A program made the translations under genes and the position numbers. From Bacillota bacterium (lineage in GTDB: Bacteria > Bacillota > SHA-98 > Ch115 > JABLXJ01): DNA of 64,000 bases. The stretch lies in NCBI GenBank assembly GCA_013178125.1, contig JABLXJ010000005.1, positions 124,001 through 188,000 of the forward strand. Direction: 5' to 3'. Shown piece after piece: positions 38,375 to 49,853 of this stretch (its first letter is position 1; the number at the start of each line of letters is the position of its first letter). The notes beneath the pieces were generated by a model. The model was not told the DNA's origin and searched no databases. It saw only the letters and a program-made list of their open reading frames with translations.

Positions 38375-38414
38375 CCCTTTCGTCTCGACGCATAGCCTGA
38401 CGAAGGGGTTTTTT
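38375..38414 (+). terminator. intrinsic terminator in the proS leader
   Basis: CCCTTTCGTC (38375-38384) pairs with GACGAAGGGG (38399-38408) over 10 base pairs with one G-T and is followed by TTTTTT (38409-38414). It could end pstB transcription, or act as an attenuator on transcripts from the promoter just upstream. No T-box motif was seen. Confidence 0.8.
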
Positions 38415-38479
38415 GTCGAGCCGGTCTTTGCCGACCTTTCTTTCACATTATCTATCTTCTTCAGAAGGGAGCCAGGTGC

Positions 38480-39958
38480 ATGGCAGATAAAAAAACGGAT
38501 AAGGCAGGTAAACAGGAAGGGTTCGTCGAGCATATAACCCCGAGATCCGTGGACTTCTCACAATGGTATACCGATGTCGTCCTCAAGGCAGAGCTTGCTG
38601 ACTACGCCCCTGTCAGGGGGTGCATGGTCATTCGACCGTACGGTTACGCAATTTGGGAAAATATGCAGGCCGGCCTGGATCGCCGGATTAAGGAAACCGG
38701 TCATAAAAATGCCTACTTCCCCCTCTTCGTCCCCGAGAGCCTCCTCCGGAAGGAGACCCAGCATGTAGAGGGTTTCGCTCCAGAGGTTGCGTGGGTCACC
38801 CATGGAGGGAGCGAGGAGCTGGCCGAGCGCCTCATCGTGCGACCGACTTCCGAGACGATCATCTGCAGCATGTATGCGAAGTGGATAAAATCCTGGCGCG
38901 ACCTTCCCGTGCTCATCAACCAGTGGGCAAATGTCGTCAGGTGGGAGAAGACCACCAGGCCATTCCTGCGGACCGCTGAATTCCTGTGGCAGGAAGGCCA
39001 TACAGCTCACCGCACCCTCGAGGAGGCCACCGAGGAGACCCTCAAGATGCTCAACGTCTACATCGATTTTGTTGAAAACGACCTCGCCATACCGGTCGTA
39101 GCCGGCAGGAAAACCGAGAGCGAGAAATTTGCAGGGGCCGTCGACACTTACTCCTTAGAAGCCCTCATGGCCGATGGGAGGGCTCTCCAGGCCGGGACTT
39201 CACACAATCTGGGACAGAATTTCGCGAAGGTGTTCGACATTACGTTCCTCGACGAAGACAACCAGCTCAAACACGTCTGGCAGACCTCCTGGGGCGTGAG
39301 CACAAGGCTGATAGGCGCGATAATCATGGTCCATGGGGACGAGAGGGGATTGGCCTTGCCCCCAGCCATAGCCCCTGTGCAGGCGATCATAGTGCCGATA
39401 ATGACACCCGGTCACAGAGATGAGGTCCTGGCGAAGGCCCGGGAGCTCAAGGAGGGGTTCAAGCGTGACTATCGCATCGACATCGACGCGCGTGAGGAAT
39501 ATTCTCCCGGTTGGAAGTTCAATGAATGGGAGCTCCGTGGCGTCCCGGTAAGGCTTGAGGTTGGCCCGCGGGATATCAAGGCAGGCCAGGTCGTGCTGGT
39601 CCGCAGGGATACGGGCGAAAAGCTGACTGTCAGGGAGGAGGCCCTCGCGGCCACCTTGAAGGATGTCCTCAACCAGGTTCACCGGGGTCTCTATAACCGA
39701 GCCAGGAAATTCATGGATGACAACACACACGAGGTTAGCAGCTACCAGGAGCTGAAGGAGCTCATGGAAACCCGGCGAGGCTTCGCCATCGGTCCCTGGT
39801 GCGGGGATGCGGCATGCGAGGCCTCAGTGAAGGCAGAGACGGGCGCCACCATCAGGTGCATCCCGCTCGAGCAGCCCAGGAAGCTTACTAAGGAAGACAG
39901 GTGCATATTCTGCAACGGTCCTGCGGAGACGCTGGTTTACTTCGCCAAGGCCTATTGA
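38480..39958 (+). CDS. proS: prolyl-tRNA synthetase (archaeal/eukaryal-type, ProS3)
   Basis: 492 residues, class II synthetase charging tRNA-Pro. The short form without the bacterial editing insertion: motif 1 region, motif 2 FLRTAEFLWQEGHTAHRTL, then AGTSHNLGQNFAKVFDI and motif 3 IMVHGDERGLALPPAIAP. The zinc-binding C-terminal domain (KEDRCIFCNG, with ETLVYFAKAY at the end) is typical of this type. Preceded by a promoter and terminator-like leader. Ribosome site GAAGGGAGCC. This type occurs in several Bacillota and in Thermus as well as archaea. Confidence 0.96.
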   Translation: MADKKTDKAGKQEGFVEHITPRSVDFSQWYTDVVLKAELADYAPVRGCMVIRPYGYAIWENMQAGLDRRIKETGHKNAYFPLFVPESLLRKETQHVEGFAPEVAWVTHGGSEELAERLIVRPTSETIICSMYAKWIKSWRDLPVLINQWANVVRWEKTTRPFLRTAEFLWQEGHTAHRTLEEATEETLKMLNVYIDFVENDLAIPVVAGRKTESEKFAGAVDTYSLEALMADGRALQAGTSHNLGQNFAKVFDITFLDEDNQLKHVWQTSWGVSTRLIGAIIMVHGDERGLALPPAIAPVQAIIVPIMTPGHRDEVLAKARELKEGFKRDYRIDIDAREEYSPGWKFNEWELRGVPVRLEVGPRDIKAGQVVLVRRDTGEKLTVREEALAATLKDVLNQVHRGLYNRARKFMDDNTHEVSSYQELKELMETRRGFAIGPWCGDAACEASVKAETGATIRCIPLEQPRKLTKEDRCIFCNGPAETLVYFAKAY

Positions 39959-39975
39959 GCTAGAGTCTGCTGGGC

Positions 39976-40003
39976 CAGGGCCTGGCTGGCCTGCCAGGTC
40001 CTG
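39976..40003 (+). terminator. hairpin after proS
   Basis: CAGGGCCTGGC (39976-39986) pairs with GCCAGGTCCTG (39993-40003), 11 base pairs with one G-T, 6-base loop. It lacks a T tract, but it lies 17 bases after the proS stop, between convergent genes. Confidence 0.5.
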
Positions 40004-40079
40004 TTGACATGCAGGGCCAAATTCTACTAACGGAGCTTGCTAGCAGCGCAGCCGGGGGTCCGGGCCCCGGAGCTCCTCG

Positions 40080-41147
40080 CTAGAGGTCGCGATTCGCGAG
40101 TCTCTTGATCGCGATTTTCCTAATGATATCAAGGGTTTCGAGGATGTTTTCCCGGGAAATATGCCTGTGCGTAACCATCCGCACATGGTATGGAGGTCTG
40201 CCCGAGGCCCTCACACCGTGCCTGGCGAGCTCGCGGATGAAGCCATCCGTATCGAAGCCAAGGTCTGAAACGTCGACATACACCATATTGGTCTGGACGC
40301 TCTCCAGGTCCACCCGCAGGCCATCTATGGTGGAAAGGCCCTCGGCGAGGAGCCGCGCGTTTTCATGATCTACACGCAATCTATCTACCATCTTCTCGAG
40401 CGCAACGATGCCGGCCGCGGCGATGACGCCAGCCTGCCTCATCCCGCCGCCGAGCATCTTTCTATTTTTGCGAGCCCGTGCAATGAACTCACGGGAGCCG
40501 CAGATGAGCGAGCCGACAGGGGCGCTCAGGCCCTTGGAAAGGCAGAACATAACCGAGTCGAACGGCCCTGCTATCTCCCGGGGGTCCACCGAAAGGGCTA
40601 TAGCCGCGTTGAAAATCCTGGCCCCATCCAGGTGCGTGGCGAGGCTGTGGTCCCTGGCGATCCGGCAGATCTCCTCCATCACGGGAACAGGGGTCACGGT
40701 GCCGCCTCCCCGGTTGTGGGTGTTTTCCATGCAGATCAGCCTGGTCCTGGGGTAATGAATGTTGGGCTCGCGAATGGCCCGCATGACATCATCAGGGTCC
40801 ATGATGCCCCTGCGCCCGGGCACAAGGCGGGGAGTGACGCCGGCGATGGCGGAGACGCCCCCGACTTCATAATAGTAGGTATGGGATTCAGCCTCTAGGA
40901 TGGCCTCATCCCCGCGGTCGCAGTGGGTCATGACGGCGACGAGATTTCCCATCGTCCCGCTCGCTACAAAAAGCGCCGCCTCCTTGCCCATCCTGGCTGC
41001 GGCCATTTCTTCGAGCCGATTTACGGTCGGGTCCTCCCCCGCAACATCATCGCCGCAGATTGCGTTCTTCATGGCCTCCCGCATCTCGTCTGTCGGCAGG
41101 GTCACGGTATCGCTGAACAAGTTGATCTCTTTTTGACTTGGCTGCAT
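40080..41147 (-). CDS. ltaE: low-specificity L-threonine aldolase
   Basis: 355 residues, PLP enzyme of fold type I that cleaves L-threonine and L-allo-threonine to glycine and acetaldehyde. INLFSDTVTLPTDEMREAM, the glycine-rich ALFVASGTMGNLVAV, LATHLDGARIFNAA (PLP Asp) and the Schiff-base lysine in MFCLSKGLSAPVGS are all present. The ATG at 41147 follows GGAG. It is convergent with proS and co-directional with tmk, 119 bases away. Confidence 0.94.
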   Translation of the reverse strand: MQPSQKEINLFSDTVTLPTDEMREAMKNAICGDDVAGEDPTVNRLEEMAAARMGKEAALFVASGTMGNLVAVMTHCDRGDEAILEAESHTYYYEVGGVSAIAGVTPRLVPGRRGIMDPDDVMRAIREPNIHYPRTRLICMENTHNRGGGTVTPVPVMEEICRIARDHSLATHLDGARIFNAAIALSVDPREIAGPFDSVMFCLSKGLSAPVGSLICGSREFIARARKNRKMLGGGMRQAGVIAAAGIVALEKMVDRLRVDHENARLLAEGLSTIDGLRVDLESVQTNMVYVDVSDLGFDTDGFIRELARHGVRASGRPPYHVRMVTHRHISRENILETLDIIRKIAIKRLANRDL

Positions 41148-41266
41148 TTACAATAGACTCCTCCTCGCGAAGGGTGATGAAGATGATAGAGGTGATAGGG
41201 GGCATATATGGTGACCATGACCATATATGGCGGCCTGGCTGAAGACCTGGATCCGAAGACGCGGGC

Positions 41267-41998
41267 TTAGATATCGAGCGGCAAGCCCTGTAGTTCGCCA
41301 GCACCGTCATCCACCTTTGCCCTGCCCTTCCTTGCCCTGGCACCCGCACCCCCGGACGGCGCGAGCACGCTCCTGACTATTTTAGTCACATCCCTATGCA
41401 CCTCGGCCAGCGGCCTGTTGCCATCCACTATCTCTATTCTCTCGCCCGCCTTCCTCAGGTCCCCGATTATATTCAGGTAATTCTCCCTGACCCGCTCGAG
41501 CTTAGGCGTCTCTTCATAGAGCTCCACATGCCACCTGTCCCGGTTCCGCCTTTTCTCGGCCACGAGCGGTGGCACATCAAGCATGATGGTGAGGTCAGGC
41601 CTCCGGCATTCCCTGTTGATTTCCTCGAGCCACGCGAGGTGGACATTCAAAGACTGATAGGCGTATGACGACAGGTAATACCGGTCGCATATGACCACGA
41701 TCCCGCTCTCGAGCTTCGGCAGGATGTCCACCTCCAGGTGGTCTATGCGGTCTGCGGCGAAGAGAAGGGCGAGGCTCCGGGGATCGATGCTTTCGAGCCG
41801 GCCATCGCGCGTGGGGACCCCGACTCGTTTCGCGAGGATGGTTCTTATCAGGCCCCCGACAGGCCCGTCAGTTGGCTCCTTCGTCAGGTGAACAGGGAGC
41901 TGCAGTTTGGACGATACATATTCCTTCAATCTATGCGCCTGGGTAGTTACCCCGGACCCGTCTATCCCTTCGAAGACTATCAGCTTTCCCTTTTGCAT
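41267..41998 (-). CDS. tmk: thymidylate kinase with altered P-loop
   Basis: 243 residues; phosphorylates dTMP. FEGIDGSGVTTQAHRL is the P-loop region, VVICDRYYLSSYAYQSL the DRY motif, and LTIMLDVPPLVAEKRRNRDR the lid/base region. The P-loop has Val where Lys is usual (GSGKSTQ), a change known as GSG-x-TTQ variants in some thymidylate kinase-like proteins. A basic/acidic C-terminal tail of about 25 residues (ARARKGRAKVDDGAGE) is extra. It stands alone rather than beside holB. Confidence 0.9.
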   Translation of the reverse strand: MQKGKLIVFEGIDGSGVTTQAHRLKEYVSSKLQLPVHLTKEPTDGPVGGLIRTILAKRVGVPTRDGRLESIDPRSLALLFAADRIDHLEVDILPKLESGIVVICDRYYLSSYAYQSLNVHLAWLEEINRECRRPDLTIMLDVPPLVAEKRRNRDRWHVELYEETPKLERVRENYLNIIGDLRKAGERIEIVDGNRPLAEVHRDVTKIVRSVLAPSGGAGARARKGRAKVDDGAGELQGLPLDI

Positions 41999-42192
41999 CC
42001 TGTAATTCCCCCATATCCCCGTCTATGCCCCGCAATATCCGCTCTGTAGCAGCTGGCAACATGCAGGTCTAGAATGTATATGTTTTACGTTTTGCAACAT
42101 ACATGTCTCGCAACATACATACTGCTGCTATATATTCTCTGTATATCCCCTGGAATCCCGAGCAGCAACCGCCAGCATCCGGTCGCACAGGT

Positions 42193-42630
42193 TCAATCGC
42201 GCGGCTCGTGCAGTGGGGACCCGCTTTCATCCTTCGGGCCCTTCTGCTTCGCCACCTTTAAGCGATTAAGGGCACGCTCGAGCGCGGCACGCGTGGCGAT
42301 GTAGTCCATATGCTCGGTGCTCTTCGATAGAAGCTCCTCCGCGCGGCGCTTGGCCTCGAGGGCTCTCTCGACGTCGATCTCCTCTGCCATCTCTACGGCC
42401 TCGGCCAGCACTACAACCTTACCGGGCGTGACCTCCATATAACCCTCGCTGACGGCGAAATCTATCGTGCCGCGCCCATTCTTAACCGTGAGGACCCCCG
42501 TGCGAAGCATGGTTATCAAGGGCACATGGCCCGGCAGCACCCCGAGGTAGCCATCGTAGGCCGGCGCTATGATGCTCTCCACGTCCTCATCGAATTCAAT
42601 CTTGGTCGGCGTGGCCACTACCAACCGCAT
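42193..42630 (-). CDS. atpC: ATP synthase epsilon subunit
   Basis: 145 residues. MRLVVATPTKIEFDEDVESI then GYLGVLPGHVPLITML (beta-sandwich core) and a C-terminal helical hairpin ALEAKRRAEELLSK. The ATG at 42630 is 6 bases after GAGG and gives the usual family length; a longer frame to 42666 adds 12 unconserved residues. It is the last gene of the atp operon, 46 bases after atpD. Confidence 0.94.
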   Translation of the reverse strand: MRLVVATPTKIEFDEDVESIIAPAYDGYLGVLPGHVPLITMLRTGVLTVKNGRGTIDFAVSEGYMEVTPGKVVVLAEAVEMAEEIDVERALEAKRRAEELLSKSTEHMDYIATRAALERALNRLKVAKQKGPKDESGSPLHEPRD

Positions 42631-42675
42631 CCTCCGCCTCGTCTCTGCGCCCCCCACACCTGCCATAGCATCGCA

Positions 42676-45195
<2,520 letters not shown>

Positions 45196-45217
<22 letters not shown>

Positions 45218-47028
45218 GGTTGCTCACCCACTAGGAAATCCCTCTTGAACTGTTCAAGGGCAGCCATGAGGCTTCCCCTATAATCATCCGGGAGCGTCCC
45301 CGCCTCGCGGATCTTGCGCAGGACCGCAGGGAAATGCTCCCTCATGAACGAGATGAACTCCCTCTCGAACCAGGCGATCCCATCCACCGGCACATCATCC
45401 AGGCCGTGATTTGCAATGGCGTGGAGCAGGACCACCTGATCTTCCACCCTCATTGGCGAGTGCTGTTTCTGCTTCAGGAGCGCAACAATCCGCTCGCCCT
45501 GGGCAAGCTGCGCCCTGGCCGTGCTGTCGAGCTCGGCTCCAAACTGGGCAAACGCCGCCAATTCCCTGTACTGGGCAAGCTCGAGCCTGAGCCTCGTGCC
45601 GACCTCCTTCATGGCGGGTATCTGGGCATCCCCGCCGACCCTGGAGACGGACAGCCCGGGGTTTACAGCAGGCCGCACACCCGCAAAGAAGAGATCGCTC
45701 TCGAGGAATATCTGCCCATCCGTTATCGAGATGATGTTCGTCGGTATATATGCTGAGACGTCCCCGGCGAGGGTCTCCACTATGGGGAGGGCGGTCATCG
45801 AGCCACCCCCCGACCTCTCCGCCAGTTTTGCCGCGCGCTCGAGGAGGCGCCCATGAAGGTAGAAAATATCCCCGGGATATGCCTCCCTGCCGGGTGGCCG
45901 CCGCAGGAGGAGAGACATCTCCCGGTAGGCCACGGCATGCTTCGAGAGATCATCGTAGACGACCAAAACATCCTCGCCGGAATACATGAATTCCTCGGCC
46001 ATGGCACACCCCGCATAGGGGGCTACGTACTGCAATGGCGTAGGATCACTCGACGTCGCAACGACCACGATTGTATAGGGCATGGCCCCGTGCTGTTCCA
46101 GCGTATTCACGACCTGTGCCACTGTCGAGGCCTTCTGGCCTATGGCAATATATATGCATATAACGCCGCTATCTTTTTGGTTTAGAATGGTATCCACCGC
46201 TATAGTGGTCTTCCCGGTCTGCCTGTCGCCGATGATCAATTCGCGCTGTCCCCGGCCGATCGGGACGAGGGCGTCGATCACCTTCAGGCCTGTATAGAGA
46301 GGCCTCCGCACCGGCTCCCTGTCGGCCACTCCGGGTGCGGGTGATTCGACCGGCCGACTCCTGGTCGCGAGGACGGGCCCCCTGCCATCCAGGGGCCGCC
46401 CGAGGGCATCAACAACCCTGCCGAGAAGCTCGCGCCCGACGGGCACCTCGACGACCCTTCCCAAGGCCCTGACGGTATCGCCTTCACCCACCATCTCGCC
46501 GGGTCCGAGCAGGATGCACCCGATAGAATCTTCATCCAGGTCGAGGGCGATGCCGGGCACCCCGCTCTCGAACTCCACGAGCTCGCCGGACATTGTATCC
46601 TCCAGATCCGTCACCCTGGCGACGCCATCGCCTACCGAGATGACTTCTCCGACGCTGTCAAGCCCCACATCCGGCTGGTAATCCTCCAGGGCCGCCCTCA
46701 TTACGTTCATCATCTCTGATGGCGAGAGCTCGCGGCCAGCCATCGCCATCTCCATCCTCCTGGCAAGGGTGGACTGGAGAGCGGCAAACCGGCGCCTGAT
46801 GCTCCCGTCGACAATCCTGTTTCCTGCATGTATTATCATGCCGCCAATGATCCCGGGGTCCACCTTGAACGAAACGTTGAGGGACGGACTCCGGGCCGTG
46901 GATCTCAATTTATTGATTATATCCTGCCGGAGCCCTGGGCCAGGAGGCACAGCAAGGGTCACCGTGACTCGCCTGGGCCGGGCCTGGCGCTTGAAAGCCT
47001 CTTCAAATAGTTTTGTTTTCTCGATCAC
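45196..47028 (-). CDS. atpA: fused delta (C-terminal domain)-alpha subunit of ATP synthase
   Basis: 610 residues. Residues 20-90 are the C-terminal domain of the delta subunit ([17 protein letters not shown]; then [31 protein letters not shown], as in AtpH proteins). From about residue 101 ([17 protein letters not shown]) the normal alpha subunit follows, with [18 protein letters not shown] and [17 protein letters not shown]. No atpH lies between atpF and this gene, and the N-terminal delta domain is absent. GTG 47028 follows AGGTGA; residues 1-19 have no clear counterpart. In normal enzymes the delta N-domain binds the alpha N-terminus and its C-domain binds subunit b. Here the C-domain is tethered to alpha directly. 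Confidence 0.93.
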
Positions 47029-47031
47029 AGT

Positions 47032-47082
47032 AAATCACCTGTTGATCATGGTAAATCGCCTGATCGCGCAAATCGCCTGATC
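47032..47082. repeat. short tandem repeats upstream of atpA
   Basis: Three copies of AAATCGCCTGATC or near variants start at 47032, 47053 and 47070. They make up most of the 70-base atpF-atpA gap and include the atpA ribosome site. They may mark the deletion or fusion point where the missing part of atpH lay, or they may tune translation. Confidence 0.55.
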
Positions 47083-47098
47083 ACTCATTATAGCCAGA

Positions 47099-47599
47099 TT
47101 ATAGGGAATCACCAATCCTAGAGAAAACAGGATCATTCAATAGATCCCTGATAATTTTCTCCTGAGAATCCCGGTCAACCGATACCGATGCAACCTTCGA
47201 CGCCGCGAGGACCGAGAAGGCGATGAGCTGGTCACGGAGCTCTCCCCAGGCTCTAGCCTCCTTCATGCGAGCCTCTCTCTCCGCCTTTTCCACGATCCGC
47301 TTCGCCTCGCTGCGCGCACTCTCGATGATCTCATCCCGGGCATGCTCGCCTTCCCGGACCGCATTCTCGATGATATTTTGAACTTCCTTGCGCGCCTGGG
47401 CTATATGCATCTCATATTCCTCTTTGAGTCTCGCAGCTTCCTTGCGGGCCGCCTCGGCCTCGGCTATATTCCTGGATATAAGTTGTTCGCGCTCCTTGAG
47501 AAATCTTTTCATCGGCTTGTAAAGGAAGGCGCCGAGCAACGCCACGAGTAGAATGAAATTGATTATACTTGCAACGAAGGTCATGTCGATCTGAACCAA
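47099..47599 (-). CDS. atpF: ATP synthase b subunit
   Basis: About 166 residues; stator stalk. After TTG 47599 (GGAGG upstream) comes the TM segment (VASIINFILLVALLGAFLY), KPMKRFLKEREQLI, a long amphipathic helix with 'EAARKEAARLKEEYEMHIAQ' register, and a C-terminal AFSVLAASKVAS that binds delta. ATG 47584 is an alternative start. It ends normally and carries no delta part, unlike the b-delta fusion of mycobacteria. Confidence 0.92.
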   Translation of the reverse strand: MVQIDMTFVASIINFILLVALLGAFLYKPMKRFLKEREQLISRNIAEAEAARKEAARLKEEYEMHIAQARKEVQNIIENAVREGEHARDEIIESARSEAKRIVEKAEREARMKEARAWGELRDQLIAFSVLAASKVASVSVDRDSQEKIIRDLLNDPVFSRIGDSL

Positions 47600-47799
47600 A
47601 TCCCTCACCTCCGACCCGGGCAAACCCAACCCCGGACGAGCCCCGATGCCCACGTCCGCCCTGATAGGGGTACGTATAGGGCAGGGCGCTGACGGGGGTG
47701 CCATACTCCATTTAGAAATATAGAAATGCCCCTGCGACTATGGCATCATGGAGTTCTGCGCTAGGAAATCCTTAAATAACCCGGATAAATAATCATTCT

Positions 47800-48051
47800 T
47801 TATAGAAATGGATTCGCATAAAGAAGAATCAAGGCCACAACCAGCGCTATAATCGGTGTCGCCTCCACCAGGCCGATCCCTATCAACATCGTCGAAAAGA
47901 TCGAGGCCTTGGCCTCGGGTTGCCTCGCGATCCCCTCAACCGCACGGCTCGCCACCTGGGCATCGCCCAGACCGGCTATTGCAGCAGCTACACAGACTAT
48001 AACGCAGATGGCGGCTATAGATGCCAGTTTGATCAATACTACCTCTGCCAA
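47800..48051 (-). CDS. atpE: ATP synthase c subunit
   Basis: 83 residues, two-helix hairpin with the ion-binding Glu in helix 2 ([19 protein letters not shown]) and the loop ARQPEAK. The residue after the Glu is Ala rather than the Ser of Na+-type rings, and helix 1 carries an Asp ([11 protein letters not shown]) at the position of the Na+-binding Gln. On sequence alone a proton ring is likelier. The start is TTG after AAGGAGG. ATP synthase-typical position between atpB and atpF. Confidence 0.95.
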   Translation of the reverse strand: MAEVVLIKLASIAAICVIVCVAAAIAGLGDAQVASRAVEGIARQPEAKASIFSTMLIGIGLVEATPIIALVVALILLYANPFL

Positions 48052-48106
48052 CTTAAGATTCCTCCTTCAACGCTCTAAAGCTCCCGCTTCCTCGTTATTG
48101 CCCCTC

Positions 48107-48772
48107 TTACTCCTCCGTCGCGACCGATACATATGCAACGGATAGCATCATGAATAGATACGCCTGCAGGACCCCCACAAACACGTGAAATGCCTGGGCC
48201 AGCGTGGGAACTGCATACGCAACTAAATTCCCGAGGATGATTACGAGCACGTCGCCTGCAAACATGTTTCCAAAAAGACGAAATGCAAGCGTCAGGGTGC
48301 GCGTAAATATCTCTATGAGATTCAAAGGGAGAAAGAGCGGGTTCGGCTTGATGAAACCTATCAAGTAATTTTTAAGGCCCTTGCTCCTGGCTCCCGCGTA
48401 GATGGTTAACCCCATGACCACCGCGGCCAGCGCCAGGGTGACATTCAGGTCGGCCGTCGGGGATTCAAACCCCGGGACCACACCAAGCAGGTTTGAAAAG
48501 AGTATAAACAAGAAAAGCGACGCGATGATGGGCGTACACGGGCGCGCAGCCGGAGAGATGTTGGCGCCGATCGTGCCATCTAACCATTCTATGGCAAATT
48601 CGATCACATTCTGAATTCCTCGGGGCACTAGCCTCATCTGGTGCGTCGCGAGCCAGGAGAGGACCACCAGCAGCGCGATGACGACCCACGTCATAATCAC
48701 GGTATCGAGGTGAAGCGTGCTACCGGCGATATGAATTATGTGGTGAGCCCCTATGTGTTCCGTCCCGCTCAT
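48107..48772 (-). CDS. atpB: ATP synthase a subunit
   Basis: About 221 residues, the stator channel of Fo. The essential Arg is in TLAFRLFGNMFAGDVLV; SNLLGVVPGF and FHVFVGVLQAYLFMMLSVAYV are further hallmarks. ATG 48772 (MSGTEHIGAHHII) is preceded by GCAGGA; the frame to 48817 is not conserved. 55 bases before atpE. Confidence 0.94.
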   Translation of the reverse strand: MSGTEHIGAHHIIHIAGSTLHLDTVIMTWVVIALLVVLSWLATHQMRLVPRGIQNVIEFAIEWLDGTIGANISPAARPCTPIIASLFLFILFSNLLGVVPGFESPTADLNVTLALAAVVMGLTIYAGARSKGLKNYLIGFIKPNPLFLPLNLIEIFTRTLTLAFRLFGNMFAGDVLVIILGNLVAYAVPTLAQAFHVFVGVLQAYLFMMLSVAYVSVATEE

Positions 48773-49005
48773 AAGATCCTGCCCCCTGCTCCTATTCCCG
48801 TATCCATCCCAGACCACGCGTCCGGCATCCCAGATGGCCTATTCCGGCCCACCCAGGCGACCATTATCCGGTGACTGCCCAATACCGTATCACTTGCTCA
48901 TCAATTACCATTCTATAATTAATCCTGTATTAATCCTGGAAAGCCCGGAGAGCTCTTGCTCCCCGGAGGGTTTAGGGCCAACCTTCTATCGCATCGCTCT
49001 TTCTA

Positions 49006-49293
49006 TCATATTGGTCCCCTGCGGGCGTTTTTGGCGCTAACTATGAGCATTATACTCCTCATAACGATAAAAGCAACGACCATCAACATGAATGCCACAC
49101 CGCCGAGAACCATTACGCCCACGAAAAGCGCAATAAACGTCCCCAGAAGTCTCGCAGCCGCGCTCAGGCGAATTAAGGCGATGGCCTGCTCGCGCTCCTT
49201 CTTGAGGGCCTTCTGTGTCGTGAGCACCAGGATCCGGGAGTCGGCAATTCCAAGTAAAACCCCCGCCAGTATACCAAGGGCTGGCAAAATCAT
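49006..49293 (-). CDS. atpI: ATP synthase subunit I-like membrane protein
   Basis: 95 residues with three hydrophobic segments (LPALGILAGVLLGIADSRIL, LLGTFIALFVGVMVLGG, AFMLMVVAFIVMR). Place and topology match AtpI, the assembly factor for the c ring. Its ATG overlaps the stop of the preceding gene by four bases. Sequence is weakly conserved in this family, so identity rests on context. Confidence 0.8.
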   Translation of the reverse strand: MILPALGILAGVLLGIADSRILVLTTQKALKKEREQAIALIRLSAAARLLGTFIALFVGVMVLGGVAFMLMVVAFIVMRSIMLIVSAKNARRGPI

Positions 49294-49556
49294 CCCTGCC
49301 CGCGCCCCCTGTCCTTTTTCTTCTCCTTCTTATCATCGAATTCGGACATTATGAACTTATAGGTACCCCAGAACCCGGAGAACGCGCCCAGAAGGAACCC
49401 TGCCAGGGAGAACCACGGGTGCGTGCCAGCGCGCTGGTCCAGAAGACGCCCCAGGTAGAAGCCTGCTATCATGGAGCCTGCTATGTTGAACCCGATGGTC
49501 CCGAAGAATTTCAGGGCCCTGATCAGCTCGGGGTCAAACCACCCGCTGCCATTCAC
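49290..49556 (-). CDS. atpZ: AtpZ-like small membrane protein
   Basis: 88 residues: FFGTIGFNIAGSMIAGFYLG then GRLLDQRAG and PWFSLAGFLLGAFSGFWGTY form the two-TM AtpZ/AtpI pattern ('G...D...GT.P......G...G') seen at the head of atp operons. The C-terminus is a charged tail (KKEKKKDRGRG). GTG start; the SD site is weak (GGGGGAG). It is the first gene after the promoter at 49734-49762. Confidence 0.83.
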   Translation of the reverse strand: MNGSGWFDPELIRALKFFGTIGFNIAGSMIAGFYLGRLLDQRAGTHPWFSLAGFLLGAFSGFWGTYKFIMSEFDDKKEKKKDRGRGQG

Positions 49557-49733
49557 CCACGACTCCCCCTGCCGGGGCGGAACCGCGGTTCTCCGCGGCC
49601 GCTAGTTATCAAGCTATAAAGGCCCGCTCAAGGACGTATTACCGCTACCGCCGGGCCATAGCCACGCCAGACTACCAAACTGCGTCGAGATGTCCATGCA
49701 TGAAGGCTTCCCGGGGAACCCGCCGACAAAGTT

Positions 49734-49762
49734 AGTCTAGCATAAAAGGCCTCGCACGTCAA
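49734..49762 (-). promoter_or_regulatory. promoter of the atp operon
   Basis: Minus-strand TTGACG (49757-49762), 17 bases, TAGACT (49734-49739). A leader of about 175 bases follows before atpZ, including a stem CCGCGG-TTCT-CCGCGG at 49583-49598. The remaining 49557-49853 bases hold no gene. Confidence 0.65.
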
Positions 49763-49853
49763 CGCGCCCAAGCGCGGCGAGCGCGGCCACCCAAGCGACC
49801 CAAGCGCAGCAAGAAACGCGGCCGCCCGGCGTCCTGGCTGGCACAGCCGGTAG

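Noticed and set aside
38260-38479. T-box riboswitch upstream of proS
   Set aside because: No T-box AGGGTGGNACCGCG motif; only a simple hairpin with T run.
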